From positions 1 through 49,039 of the forward strand of contig NZ_JOIR01000051.1 in the NCBI RefSeq assembly GCF_000720115.1: a stretch of 49,039 bases of DNA, in the 5' to 3' direction. This document shows, piece by piece, positions 24,304-32,890 of this stretch. Positions within the stretch are counted from its first letter, which is position 1; each line of letters starts with the position of its first letter. The position numbers and the translations under genes are program-made. The notes under the pieces were generated by a model. That model saw only the letters and a program-made list of their open reading frames with translations, had not been told where the DNA came from and searched no databases. This DNA is from Streptomyces sp. NRRL F-2580. Lineage in GTDB: Bacteria; Actinomycetota; Actinomycetes; Streptomycetales; Streptomycetaceae.

Positions 24304-24876
24304 ATGCGTACCCTGATCAGCACCGCTTTCATATCGCTCGACGGCGTCGTGGAGGGCCCGGGAGGCGAGCCCGGTTACCGCAACTCCGGGTGGACCTTCA
24401 AGGACGTCGAGTTCCTCCCCGAGGCGTTCGAGATCAAGGGCCGGGAGCAGAAGGAAGCTGCCGCGATCCTGCTGGGCCGGACCAGCTACGAGGCGTTCAG
24501 CCCGGTGTGGCCCGACATGGCGGACTTCGCCGACTACAAGGTGATGCCGAAGTACGTCGTCTCCACCACCCTCACCGAGGACGACCTGGTGTCGAACTGG
24601 GGCGAGACGACGATCCTGCGTTCGCTCGACGAGGTCGCCGCGCTGAAGGAGACCGAGGGCGGCCCGATCATCGTCCACGGCAGTGCCTCCCTGAACCAGG
24701 CCCTTTCGGACGCCGACCTGATCGACCGCTACCACCTGGTTGTCTTCCCGCTGCTGCTCGGCGCGGGCAAGCGGCTCTTCAGCGCCACCGACAAGGACAC
24801 CCAGAAGCTGAAGCTCGTCGAGCACGAGGCGTACGCGAACGGGCTGCAGAAGAACGTCTTCGACGTCGTCCGCTGA
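24304..24876 (+). CDS. dihydrofolate-reductase-like (RibD C-terminal fold) protein
   Basis: A 190-aa protein of the RibD-C/DHFR-like family, with the N-terminal LISTAFISLDGVVEGPGG strand-loop, AAILLGRTSYEAFSPVWP (nucleotide-binding GRxTYE), KYVVSTTL and IIVHGSASLNQALSDADLID near residue 120-140, all family hallmarks. Members are NADPH-dependent reductases of mostly unknown substrate; true DHFR activity is unlikely. The ATG is clear, with a GAGG-like site upstream (ACCGAGGAATCTGAG). It stands alone downstream of the HTH gene. Confidence 0.88.
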   Translation: MRTLISTAFISLDGVVEGPGGEPGYRNSGWTFKDVEFLPEAFEIKGREQKEAAAILLGRTSYEAFSPVWPDMADFADYKVMPKYVVSTTLTEDDLVSNWGETTILRSLDEVAALKETEGGPIIVHGSASLNQALSDADLIDRYHLVVFPLLLGAGKRLFSATDKDTQKLKLVEHEAYANGLQKNVFDVVR

Positions 24877-25056
24877 CAAGGCTCCCGCGCCCCCGCTATC
24901 GCGGCACTCGTCCTGGCCGGCACGCGGTGGCTCACCGCTCGACCGTGGTGCGCTGTTCGTGTACCGCACGGTCGGCTCGGACGCGGCCGAGCTCCAGGCA
25001 TACGAGGTCTCGGTGATCCACGAGAAGCTCACCAAGAGCCGCCGCTTCATCACCGC

Positions 25057-25281
25057 CGTGGTCGCTCCGGGCAGCGGGCGCAGCTGCTCGGCGGTGACCC
25101 ACGTGCCGTACTCGGCCGGCTCGACGCCGCCCCCGGCGGCCGTCTGCCAGAGGGGGACGCCGATGCGGTACATCCACAATCCGGAGTCGAGCTGCTGGCG
25201 CTCGTAGAGCCGTACCCGCTCGATGGCCTGCCCGTCGGGGAGGACCAAAGTGATCGGGGCCGACGGAGAAGCGTCGGACAC
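25057..25281 (-). pseudogene. small hypothetical gene, 3' end replaced
   Basis: The first 75 codons encode a natural product starting MSDASPSAPITLVLPDGQAI with ERQQLDSGLWMYRIGVPLW and EPAEYGTWVTAEQLRPLPG. After that the frame continues into DNA that looks like antisense of other sequence, without a stop until 24205. I take this as the N-terminal fragment of a gene truncated at about 25057. It is the last of three tightly spaced minus-strand small genes (2 bases after the previous stop). Confidence 0.45.
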
Positions 25282-25283
25282 GG

Positions 25284-25454
25284 TCAGGAGCGCGCCAGCA
25301 GCTCTTGCCGCGCCTGCTTACAGGGAACGCAGAGGGGTGACGCCGGAGCGCCGTACCGCGCGCAGGGAGATCCGCACCGGGCACAGGGGCCGGTCTGGCT
25401 GGGCGCCCAGGTGACGACCTGTGGGCGGGGCTTGGTGGTGGTCTGCTCGTTCAT
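25284..25454 (-). CDS. small zinc-ribbon protein (56 aa)
   Basis: The product has CARCGSPCARYG and a later LCVPCKQARQELL, i.e. two CxxC-like pairs that could bind one zinc. Such proteins are frequent in plasmid/ICE regions of Streptomyces. The ATG overlaps the previous stop by 4 bases, so the genes 25708-25057 form one operon. Function unknown. Confidence 0.55.
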   Translation of the reverse strand: MNEQTTTKPRPQVVTWAPSQTGPCARCGSPCARYGAPASPLCVPCKQARQELLARS

Positions 25455-25708
25455 GCTGCTGCCTCCCCGTCCGTTGGGGCGGAGGTGTGGGTGCGGGCGG
25501 CGCGCCGCAGCTCGGCGCTGCCGGCTCGCCAGGCGGCGGGGGCCGCCCAGGAGGGGTGGGTGCACAAGGTTCCGGAGAGGGTGATCAGCCGGCGCCGCAG
25601 CGCGGTCGTACCGGCCCCGGCGGGGGCCTGCGCAAGCTCGGCGTACGTCTGCTGCCACGCCCTTTGGAGCGTGATCCGGTCCTCGGGGAAGCGGAACGGT
25701 GGTCTCAC
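25451..25708 (-). CDS. hypothetical protein (85 aa)
   Basis: From GTG at 25708 the product reads MRPPFRFPEDRITLQRAWQQ followed by a helical, Ala/Arg-rich region with LRRRLITLSGTLCTHPSW. No known domain. It is the first gene of the small operon and overlaps the zinc-ribbon gene by 4 bases. An ATG at 25765 would add 19 residues that look non-native. Confidence 0.5.
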   Translation of the reverse strand: MRPPFRFPEDRITLQRAWQQTYAELAQAPAGAGTTALRRRLITLSGTLCTHPSWAAPAAWRAGSAELRRAARTHTSAPTDGEAAA

Positions 25709-25890
25709 ACCCCCAGTGAAACACGTGTTCGATTTCCTCCGCGAACGCCACGCTCCGGTCATCATCTAGGGCTGCTGTCCTGTCTCACCGATGGTTGACC
25801 CGCCCCAGTGCGAGACCGTCCCGCCCCGCAAGGAGCTCCCGCTCCTGCCTGGGGTGGGCCCTCCTTGCAGGGTGTCAGGCTCGCCCGTGG

Positions 25891-26304
25891 TTACCGCCTT
25901 GGTAGGACGAGTCGGGTGCCGGTCCAGTCCTTGGCGATGCTGACGCTCTTGGTCTGAGAAAGGCCGGCGGTCTTCGCCGCTTTGGAGATGGCGCTGGGCG
26001 CGACGTACCCGTCGCGTTCGGCCTTCGGGGTGAGGACCCAGATGACGACGCCGTCTTCGCGTTGCGCGATGGAGTTCAGCAGGGCGTCGGTGACATTGCC
26101 GTCGTTGTCACGGAACCACAGCAGTACGGCATCGACGGTGTCGGCGTAGTCCTCGTTGACGAGGTCCTGACCCGTCGCCTCTTGGATGGCCTCGCGGAGT
26201 TCATGGTCGACATCGTCATTGAAGCCGAACTCTTGAACGACCTGGCCGGGCTGGAAGCCCAGCTGGGCTGCCGGATTGATGCGCTCGCCCTGCGTTGCAC
26301 TCAT
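25891..26304 (-). CDS. DUF3052 family protein
   Basis: A 137-aa protein of the actinobacterial DUF3052 family, recognised from NPAAQLGFQPGQVVQEFGF, DVDHELREAIQEATG, the acidic VNEDYADTVDAVLLWFRDND, and the C-terminal GLSQTKSVSIAKDWTGTRLV. The start MSATQGERINP is chosen because the family begins there; a longer frame to 26364 is not needed. The function of DUF3052 proteins is not established as far as I know. It stands alone, minus strand. Confidence 0.9.
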   Translation of the reverse strand: MSATQGERINPAAQLGFQPGQVVQEFGFNDDVDHELREAIQEATGQDLVNEDYADTVDAVLLWFRDNDGNVTDALLNSIAQREDGVVIWVLTPKAERDGYVAPSAISKAAKTAGLSQTKSVSIAKDWTGTRLVLPRR

Positions 26305-26448
26305 CGCTGCTCCCGTATGTGTGGACGCGCTGGCCGCGTTCCCAGCCTGTAGCCAATCAGACACTTAGCGTGCCGCCGGGCGGGTGGTTGCTGTGTCAAG
26401 GCGGAAGTGAGCGTGCAGTTGGCCAGACGGGCCATCTAGGGCGCTCAG

Positions 26449-27000
26449 TCACCCGTAGGTCTGGTGGCAGAGCGCGGCCACGGCAGGGCTGGTGACGCCG
26501 TGCGCGGCGCGGCACAGCTCCCTCATGTCCCCGGGCCCCGCCCCGGGAGCGCGTACCGGACGGTGCGGTGCGTGCGTACGGGTCGGCCGCTTCACCTTCC
26601 TGGGCTTGGGTTTGGCGGCGGGGCGCACGGCAGGCCGGGGCGGGGTTGCCCGGCGCGGCCGTACCGGGCCTTCGGCCCTGCGGTCGGGAGCCCGCCGGGC
26701 GGCCTGATTCTCGCCGGACGCCTGGCGGGCCGCGGGCGCGGGACGGGCCGGCGCGGGAGCACGACCGGCCTCCGTAGCGGCGCCGGTCGGAGGCACAGCC
26801 GCAGACTCGGGCATGGGGGAGAGGGGCAGCGCCGCTCCCGTGTCCGGCCGTGCGTGCCGGCGGTCGACGGGGTGCTTGTGGTCTTCCGAGACCGCGACGG
26901 GCGAGGCCCCGGCGGGCCGGGTAGGGACGGGGTGGACGGTGACGCATCCCGAGGCCGCGAGCAGCGCGACAAGGAGCAGGGGCAGGGACCAGCGACGCAT
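26449..27000 (-). CDS. proline/alanine-rich lipoprotein
   Basis: The 183-aa product starts with a lipoprotein signal peptide (MRRWSLPLLLVALLAASGC; lipobox AASGC) so it should be anchored to the outer face of the membrane. The middle is a low-complexity Pro/Ala/Arg-rich linker, and the last 30 residues (MRELCRAAHGVTSPAVAALC) carry two cysteines that recur in small Streptomyces secreted proteins. No catalytic domain is seen. The upstream in-frame extension to 27135 was rejected because the signal peptide begins at 27000. Confidence 0.7.
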   Translation of the reverse strand: MRRWSLPLLLVALLAASGCVTVHPVPTRPAGASPVAVSEDHKHPVDRRHARPDTGAALPLSPMPESAAVPPTGAATEAGRAPAPARPAPAARQASGENQAARRAPDRRAEGPVRPRRATPPRPAVRPAAKPKPRKVKRPTRTHAPHRPVRAPGAGPGDMRELCRAAHGVTSPAVAALCHQTYG

Positions 27001-27152
27001 GCCGCCACCGTGCCGCACACGCCCCGCAGGGCGCCCCTGACAGCCCCGCTGCGCCCCTCGGATGGATGACGCGACAGCCGTCCTGCAGAGCCGCCTCCGG
27101 CAGGTCTGGCGGACCCTGGAAGAAGGGGCAGGCAAGCCGTGAGGGAGGCCCT

Positions 27153-28328
27153 GTGACGCTGAGGCCGCCGGTTGAGCCGATGCTGGCGCAGGCCGCGGAA
27201 GCCGTGCCGGGCCCGGCCGCTGTGCGGGCGGGGTTGGCGTACGAACAGAAGCTGGACGGTCACCGGGCGCTGCTGTTCACCCCGGCCAGCCCGGGCGGCA
27301 CGGTGCTGGTGCAAACCCGCCGCGGGGCGCTGGTCCAGGACCGATGGCCGGACCTGGTGGCGGCCGCCGAGGCACAGTTGCCGCACGGCCTGGTCCTCGA
27401 TGGCGAACTGGTCGTCTGGGACCCCGAGGCAGGCCGCCTGTCGTTCGAGGCGTTGCAGCGCCGGGCCGCCACCCGCGCCCGCGGCGCCCTTGCCCTGGCC
27501 GCCCGGTGGCCGGCCTACCTGGTCGCCTTCGACCTCTTGCAGCAGGACGGCCAGGAGCTGTTGACGCGCCCTTACGCCGAGCGGCGCACCCTGCTGGAGA
27601 ACCTGTTCTCCGAGCACGCCCTGACGGCCCCGTGGACGCTCTGCCCGCAGACGACGGACCTGGACAAGGCGCGGGAATGGCTGACGTCCTGGACCGACGT
27701 GTCCGGCGTCGAAGGCATCCTGATCAAGAGCATGTCCCAGCGCTACCTGCCCGGATACCGCGGCTGGACCAAGATCAGAAGACGGGACACCACGGAGACG
27801 ATCATCGGAGCGATCACCGGCACCCTCACCCGCCCGCAGCTCCTCGTCCTGGGCCGCCACGACCAGGCCGGCCGGCTGCGCGCGGTCGGCCGGACCGTAC
27901 CGCTGCGCCCGGAAGCCGCCCGACAGGTCGCCGAGCACCTCACCGCGGCCGCGCCCGGACACCCATGGGAGGGCGTGCGCTTCTCCGCGACGTGGGGGAG
28001 CCGCGACGTCCTCGACACCATCCTCGTCCACCCCCCCTGGTCGCCGAAGTCAACGCCGACCGCGCCATCGACCACGGCGGCATCTACCGCCACCCTCTCC
28101 GATTCCAGCGGCTGCGCCTGGACATGGACGCGGCGGACGTGCGCAGAGTGGGTGTCCGGGATGCTCGGCGTCCATGTCCCCCGGTCGGTGTCTGGGCTGG
28201 CCGAGGTGTCGCGGCTGGTCGGCGCGGTCGCGGACGCCGCCGAACTCACTGCGCTTCCCGGCGACGGTGCGACCGCACAGGCCCGAGCTGCACACGGCGG
28301 CTGCCCGGGCCTGTGCGGCCGCCGGTGA
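27153..28328 (+). CDS. ATP-dependent DNA ligase 1 (LigD/LigC-type), 3' frameshift
   Basis: Seals nicks using ATP and usually works with Ku in end joining. Motif I EQKLDGHR (catalytic Lys33), motif III LDGELVVWD and LVAFDLL, motif IV VEGILIKSM (Lys present) and motif V WTKIRRR are all visible in the adenylation domain (1-200); the OB domain follows with TIIGAITGTLTRPQLLVLG. GGGAGG lies 6 bases before the GTG start. After about residue 293 the frame departs from the family at a run of seven C's (28031-28037); the +1 frame continues the native sequence (LVAEVNADRAIDHGGIYRH). So the last OB strands are frameshifted, either by a sequencing error or a true mutation. The paralog at 40302 has the same order of motifs. 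Confidence 0.88.
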   Translation: MTLRPPVEPMLAQAAEAVPGPAAVRAGLAYEQKLDGHRALLFTPASPGGTVLVQTRRGALVQDRWPDLVAAAEAQLPHGLVLDGELVVWDPEAGRLSFEALQRRAATRARGALALAARWPAYLVAFDLLQQDGQELLTRPYAERRTLLENLFSEHALTAPWTLCPQTTDLDKAREWLTSWTDVSGVEGILIKSMSQRYLPGYRGWTKIRRRDTTETIIGAITGTLTRPQLLVLGRHDQAGRLRAVGRTVPLRPEAARQVAEHLTAAAPGHPWEGVRFSATWGSRDVLDTILVHPPWSPKSTPTAPSTTAASTATLSDSSGCAWTWTRRTCAEWVSGMLGVHVPRSVSGLAEVSRLVGAVADAAELTALPGDGATAQARAAHGGCPGLCGRR

Positions 28329-28479
28329 GCGGCCGGGGGTGGACGTGCGGGCCGAGCTGGCCGCTGTCCGCGCGGGGTGCCGGCGTGCGGCTGCCGCCGT
28401 TGGCCTGCGCGTGCCCGCGCCTTCTGACATGGATCGGAAGGCCGTGCGGCAAGGGGTCCCCTGCTCGCCTCCGCGTTAG
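28161..28479 (+). pseudogene. small hypothetical gene, frameshifted (overlaps ligase 3' end)
   Basis: An ATG at 28161 begins MLGVHVPRSVSGLAEVSRLV in the frame used by the ligase's shifted tail, and a second frame continues with PELHTAAARACAAAGERPGV...AELAAVRAGCRRAAAAVGLR to TAG at about 28479. Together they look like one helical protein with a frameshift near 28285. No family recognised; the assignment is weak. Confidence 0.25.
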
Positions 28480-28706
28480 CGGCGTGCGCGCCATGTGCCG
28501 TAGAGGGCGGCTACGGCGCTGATGACGCCGGCGAAGCCGGCTTCGCCGACGGTGAGGTAGGTGCCGGCGCAGGTGGCGAGGAGCGCGACCAGGACCACGG
28601 CGTCGGGGACGCGGTGCGTCCTGGTTTCCGGCTCCGGTCCACGGGTGGTGGGGAGCCGGTCGGGGTCGGGGTCGGGTGTCTGTGGGGTGGTGCCGGTTGT
28701 GGTCAT
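28476..28706 (-). CDS. small membrane protein (76 aa)
   Basis: A Thr/Pro-rich cytoplasmic N-terminus (about 1-30) is followed by two hydrophobic helices, VVLVALLATCAGTYLTVG and AGFAGVISAVAALYGTW, with a short basic end RARR. This is a typical phage/plasmid-borne small membrane protein of unknown role. No known domain. It lies divergently from the large sensor-like gene 28908-31103 with a shared intergenic region of 201 bases. Confidence 0.6.
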   Translation of the reverse strand: MTTTGTTPQTPDPDPDRLPTTRGPEPETRTHRVPDAVVLVALLATCAGTYLTVGEAGFAGVISAVAALYGTWRARR

Positions 28707-28907
28707 GACTCCAGGAGAGCGGCTCTCCTGCCGGGTTCCCAGTGATTCGTACGGGCCCGCCCGGACCCGGACGGCCTTCCGTTTCGGCAGGTGGAGTTCG
28801 GGCTGGTTCCGGACGGGTCGAGGCGTTCGGAACCATTCGGAGCGTTCCGCATACGTACGGTCTCACCCCCCTCTAGCGTGGCTTTTCCGCACAGGTAGGA
28901 GGGTTTG

Positions 28908-31103
28908 ATGGCAGCCGAAGAACGTGGGGTCGAGCCGCAGGACCGCGAGGCGATCGAGGCATACGAGCGCGCATTGGCCGCCTTCGCCGAGAAGCTGAAT
29001 CTCCTCCACATATCCGGCGGCTCCCCCACCTACGCGACCATCGCCTCCGCCTCGGTGCGGCCACGCCTGACCACTACAGGCCTGAACGAGATGCTCACCG
29101 GCAAACGCCTGCCCTCCCTCGAGTCGCTCCTCGAGTTCGTCCGCATCGTCACCACCCCGCGCGGCAAGCAGGCTGCCGAGCAAGGTCGGGTCGACTCCGC
29201 GCTGATCAAGGATTGGCGCGGACACTGGGAGGGCGTCAAACTGGCTCAGCGCCGGGCCCAGTGGGCGAGCAAACGCCGGCAAATTACGGGCCAGCAGACT
29301 CCCGACGATGTCGTGGCACTCGTTGAGCCGGACGCGAACGACACCATGGCCCTATTGCAGGGCGGTGCCCAGGTAGATCCGCCTGTGAGCTCCGAGGCCC
29401 CGCTGGAGGACCGGCGCCCCGAGGCCTCCGTGCAGAAGCCTGAGGTTCCGGAGCAGGGCAGTCCTGCGACAGCCCCGGCCGGTGGTTCGCAGGACGCGGA
29501 GCCGTCCGGTCCGCAGGACCCGAAGAAGGCATTAGTGCCGGAAGGCACCGGTCAGGGCCGGCCGTCCTGGCTTACGCGTCGGCTGATCGTAGTGACCGCG
29601 CTGGTGTCGGCGAGCGCTCTGATCGCGGGCGGCGTGTGGTGGCACGTACAGGACCAGATTGCGAAGGATGACGCGGAGCGCGCACACCGGCAGGAGCTGG
29701 AGGTGCAGGAACTCAAGGCCCATTGCGGCACCAGGAATCCGGCATTGACGATCACGCCGGGCGGGTGTGCGGGGATCACCGACGGCAGTGACGGGCCGGG
29801 CATCTTCGGGGCCGGGTTCGAGCCGGCCCTGACGGTGCTCAACGCCGAGAACACGGTCGTGGAGAAGACCGACGGCTACGTCACGGTGGCGCTGATGGGG
29901 CCGCTGACCCAGGGCCCGGGCAGCCTGACCGGCGACCGCGCCGTGCACCAGGTCGAGGGAGCCCTCATCGCCGTACGCAAGGCGAACGAGGGCGACGCCT
30001 ACCCGAAGGTCCGGCTGGTGCTGGCCAACATGGGCTCGGACGAAACGCACTGGCCCGGCGTCGTCGACCGGCTCAAGAAGATGACCGGCACACCCGGCAC
30101 ACCCGGCACACCCGGCCCTCTCGTCGCGGTGACCGGGATGGGCCTGAGCCAGCAGGAGTCGATCGATGCCGCGCGGGCACTATCGGCGGCAGCCATCCCG
30201 ATGATCGGCGACGTCATCACCGCAGACGGCTTCGACACCACCGGCAGCATCGACGCCGGTGCCAGGATCGAGGGACTGGTACGCGTCGCCCCCAACTCCA
30301 GTGCCCAGCTGCAGGCGATCAGCCAGGAACTCCGTAAGCATCCCGAGCTGAAGACCGCTGCCCTCGTCAGCGCCCCGACCACCCCCGCCGGAACACCCGA
30401 CTTCTACTCGAACTCCATCGAAAGGGCAGCTCGGAACCCGGCAACCGGACTCCTTCCCTACCTGCAGGCGGGAGGCATCTTCTTCAACTTCGACGTCCGG
30501 GGAGGCGCTGCGCAGACCAGTCTCGGCACCATCAGCAAGAACCTCTGCGGCAAGGTCACACCTGACGTGGTGATCTACGCAGGCCGCGCGACCTTCCTGC
30601 CCACCTTCCTGGAGAAGCTGCACCAGCGGCAGTGCCGCACCACCCCCATCACCGTCGTCACGGGATCCGACGCGGCCACCCTGGATCGCAAGCTGCCCGC
30701 CCTGAACGACCCCGGAGCACCCATCTCGGTCCTCTACGTTCCCCTCGCCGACCCGGGCCAGCTCGGAGACAAAACCAACCCCGACCACAGCCTCTACCAG
30801 GAATTCGCCGACGAATTCATCCGTGACCACCACGGTCAGAGGTTCGGCACGGGCCACCTGGACAGCGGATGGGCAGTCATGGCGCACGATGCGATCGTCA
30901 CCGCCACCCTGGCCATCCGCAACGCCGTAGACCCGCCTCAGAAGCCGCCCACCGTCTACGCGGTCAGAGCACAGCTCTACCTCTTCGACACCACCAACGT
31001 CATCGAAGGAGCCAGCGGTATCTTCCGCATCGACCCGCAGACCGGCAACCGGAATAGCACCCACACCCCCCAGGTGGTACGCCTGGGCACCCCGAGCGCC
31101 TGA
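28908..31103 (+). CDS. membrane-anchored sensor-like protein: cytoplasmic helical domain, TM, periplasmic-binding-like domain
   Basis: A 731-aa protein. Residues 1-120 form a helix-rich domain (AYERALAAFAEKLNLLHISG...LTTTGLNEMLTGKRLPSLES) of the kind placed before TM or NTPase modules in Streptomyces and resembling HTH-like domains. A Pro/Glu/Ala-rich linker follows, one transmembrane helix (LIVVTALVSASALIAGGVWW, about 225-245), and a large extracytoplasmic domain similar to type 1 periplasmic-binding proteins of the branched-chain amino-acid receptor class (YVTVALMGPLTQGPGSLTGD...GWAVMAHDAIVTATLAIRNA). A 9-base repeat GGCACACCC (three copies near 30090) encodes GTPGTPGTPG in a surface loop. 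The ATG has AGGAGGG upstream. It may sense a ligand outside and signal inside; this is inference. Confidence 0.75.
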   Translation: MAAEERGVEPQDREAIEAYERALAAFAEKLNLLHISGGSPTYATIASASVRPRLTTTGLNEMLTGKRLPSLESLLEFVRIVTTPRGKQAAEQGRVDSALIKDWRGHWEGVKLAQRRAQWASKRRQITGQQTPDDVVALVEPDANDTMALLQGGAQVDPPVSSEAPLEDRRPEASVQKPEVPEQGSPATAPAGGSQDAEPSGPQDPKKALVPEGTGQGRPSWLTRRLIVVTALVSASALIAGGVWWHVQDQIAKDDAERAHRQELEVQELKAHCGTRNPALTITPGGCAGITDGSDGPGIFGAGFEPALTVLNAENTVVEKTDGYVTVALMGPLTQGPGSLTGDRAVHQVEGALIAVRKANEGDAYPKVRLVLANMGSDETHWPGVVDRLKKMTGTPGTPGTPGPLVAVTGMGLSQQESIDAARALSAAAIPMIGDVITADGFDTTGSIDAGARIEGLVRVAPNSSAQLQAISQELRKHPELKTAALVSAPTTPAGTPDFYSNSIERAARNPATGLLPYLQAGGIFFNFDVRGGAAQTSLGTISKNLCGKVTPDVVIYAGRATFLPTFLEKLHQRQCRTTPITVVTGSDAATLDRKLPALNDPGAPISVLYVPLADPGQLGDKTNPDHSLYQEFADEFIRDHHGQRFGTGHLDSGWAVMAHDAIVTATLAIRNAVDPPQKPPTVYAVRAQLYLFDTTNVIEGASGIFRIDPQTGNRNSTHTPQVVRLGTPSA

Positions 31104-31115
31104 TCGCACAGCACA

Positions 31116-31155
31116 CGAATCCCGCTGGACGGCCCCCCGTCCAGCGGGGTTCGTA
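31116..31155 (+). terminator. strong hairpin terminator
   Basis: ACGAATCCCGCTGGACGG (31116-31133) pairs with CCGTCCAGCGGGGTTCGT (31138-31155), an 18-bp stem with one T-G wobble, 13 bases after the sensor-like gene. Confidence 0.85.
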
Positions 31156-31363
31156 TGCCCGGCATAGGAACTTCCGCCGGTCATGGCAGCGGCCGTGACC
31201 AGGCCCCGGGCCCGGTCAATGCCTGCGGGGATGATGCCCCGTCCGGCTTCCCCCGACGGGCGGGGCCTTCTTCTCTCAACCGGGCGGCGAACATCTCTCG
31301 AACCGCACGGTTTCGAACGGGTCGCCAGAGGCCGCCGTCCGATGGCGTGCCGCCCTCCGGGAC

Positions 31364-31600
31364 TCACATGAGGCGTGCGCCGAGAAGAACTGTAAGAAGT
31401 GCGAGGGTCGGCAGCGCTCCCGCCCTGCCGCGCGGGTGAGCCGTGTGGTTCGGCCGGGCGGCCCAGTCCGGCTGCTGCGCGGTCTCGTCGTCCTGGTGAG
31501 GGAGAGGCGCGGGAGGGGCGGCCGGTGTGTGCAGGGACGGTTCGCCGTCCACCGGGGCGGGGAGAGGGCCGGCGGTCCACTCCTTGGCTACGTAGGTCAC
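31364..31600 (-). CDS. possible small membrane-tail protein (78 aa)
   Basis: From GTG at 31600 the frame reads MTYVAKEWTAGPLPAPVDGE, a Pro/Ala-rich middle, and a C-terminal hydrophobic segment GALPTLALLTVLLGARLM. A larger frame to 31777 has no native-looking N-terminus. There is no clear ribosome site. The gene may not be real. Confidence 0.3.
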   Translation of the reverse strand: MTYVAKEWTAGPLPAPVDGEPSLHTPAAPPAPLPHQDDETAQQPDWAARPNHTAHPRGRAGALPTLALLTVLLGARLM

Positions 31601-31727
31601 AACCGAGAACGTTTGTTGCCGATTTCCAAGAACGCTTTCTGACCGCAGCCGTGTGCGATGTCGGTCAGAAGTAGTAGCGCCAGATCGAGCCGCAAGAACG
31701 GATAGACGGTGCCGCGGGCCAGGTGGA

Positions 31728-32660
31728 CTATTCCTCCGACAGCCGTGCCATGTCGGACACCGGTCCGAGGTGGCCAAGCTTGTCGGGGTTGGACACGGAG
31801 TGGATCGCCCGAATCACACCGTCGACGATGTCGAGCTCGACCACGTTGACCACCCGGCCCTCAGGGTCGTACGTCACGGCGCCGGGGCGGCTGTTGACCC
31901 AGGCAGGACGGAGATCGGCACCGAGGCTCCGGATCCGGCGGAACCCCCCGACGAGCAGCTGCCCAACGCGCTGCGGCTCGGCCACCGGATTCCTGGTCGC
32001 ACGCGCCTTGCCACCGCCGTCCCCGTAGTACACGACATCGGGCGCGAGCATGCCGAGCAGCGCGTCCAGGTCGCCGCCCTCAGCCGCCTCGAAGAACTTG
32101 CGGGCGAGTTCCTCGCCCTCGGCCCGCTTGGCGGGGGGCGGCACGCTGTCCGCGTCCGGCCCAGCCGCGGTGATGCGCTTCTTGGCACGGGCGAAGATCT
32201 GGCGGCAGTTCGCCTCGGACTTCCCGGTGGTCCTCGCCACGTCCGTGTAGTCGTACCCGAACACCTCGCGCAGCATGAACACTGCCCGCTCCACCGGGGA
32301 GAGGGCCTCCAGCAGCACGAGGAAGGCCATGGACAGTGAGTCGGCCAGCTCGGCGTGCTCGACCGGTCCCGGCCGGTCATTGGTCACGACGACCGGTTCG
32401 GGCAGCCAGTTCCCCACGTAGGTCTCCCTCCGTACCCGTGCCGAGCTCAGGTGGTTGATCCCCAACCGCGTCACGGCTGTGGTCAGGTACGCCTTTGGTG
32501 CGGAGATCGCGGTACCCGCCTGGTGCGCCCGGGTCAGGCCAAGGAAGGCGTCCTGGACGAGGTCCTCGGCGTCGCCCACCGACCCGGTCATCCCGTAGGC
32601 GATGGAGAACATCAGCGGTCGGTAGCCGGCCTCGTCCGTCACATCCGTTGCTCCCGACAT
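31728..32660 (-). CDS. ECF41-type RNA polymerase sigma factor with SnoaL C-terminal domain
   Basis: A 310-aa extracytoplasmic-function sigma factor. Sigma region 2 (YRPLMFSIAYGMTGSVGDAE...DLVQDAFLGLTRAHQAG) and region 4 (LSPVERAVFMLREVFGYDYT, with the GKSEANCRQIFARAKKRI recognition helix) are followed by a SnoaL-like domain (about 200-310) with the ECF41 signatures DGGGKARA and NPDKL near the end, which in this group regulates the sigma factor itself instead of an anti-sigma. The start has GGGGGAGGG just upstream. It is divergent from the carboxymuconolactone-decarboxylase gene, the standard ECF41 partner, whose promoter fits ECF41. Confidence 0.93.
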   Translation of the reverse strand: MSGATDVTDEAGYRPLMFSIAYGMTGSVGDAEDLVQDAFLGLTRAHQAGTAISAPKAYLTTAVTRLGINHLSSARVRRETYVGNWLPEPVVVTNDRPGPVEHAELADSLSMAFLVLLEALSPVERAVFMLREVFGYDYTDVARTTGKSEANCRQIFARAKKRITAAGPDADSVPPPAKRAEGEELARKFFEAAEGGDLDALLGMLAPDVVYYGDGGGKARATRNPVAEPQRVGQLLVGGFRRIRSLGADLRPAWVNSRPGAVTYDPEGRVVNVVELDIVDGVIRAIHSVSNPDKLGHLGPVSDMARLSEE

Positions 32661-32823
32661 GGGACCCTCCCCCAACTCGCGGACGGCGGCGCTCAGTCCA
32701 AGCGCGCCGCCCCGCCTACCCATTCCAAGATCCACAGGATGCCCAGAGGTTATCCGAGGGGTTTCGGTCGGCCGTCGGCGGGCCATCGCAGTCCGGCGGG
32801 GAGACGCACGTCACATCAGCCCC

Positions 32824-32850
32824 TGTCACAGGCTGCCGGGGTGCCCTGTC
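32824..32850 (+). promoter_or_regulatory. ECF41-type promoter
   Basis: TGTCACA (32824-32830) is followed by exactly 16 bases and TGTC (32847-32850), one base off the ECF41 consensus TGTCACA-N16-CGTC as I remember it. It lies 40 bases upstream of the decarboxylase-like gene, whose family is the known ECF41 target. Confidence 0.75.
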
Positions 32851-32890
32851 TTAGAGGGCGACAACGAACAGCAGGAACAAGGAGTGCACG

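Noticed and set aside
24205..25056. Extension of the minus-strand frame that begins at 25281, down to 24205
   Set aside because: This part is antisense to the DHFR-like gene and to unrelated sequence; only the first 75 codons look native.
26592..28031. Minus-strand 479-codon frame opposite ligase 1
   Set aside because: Shadow frame of the ligase and the lipoprotein; no motif.
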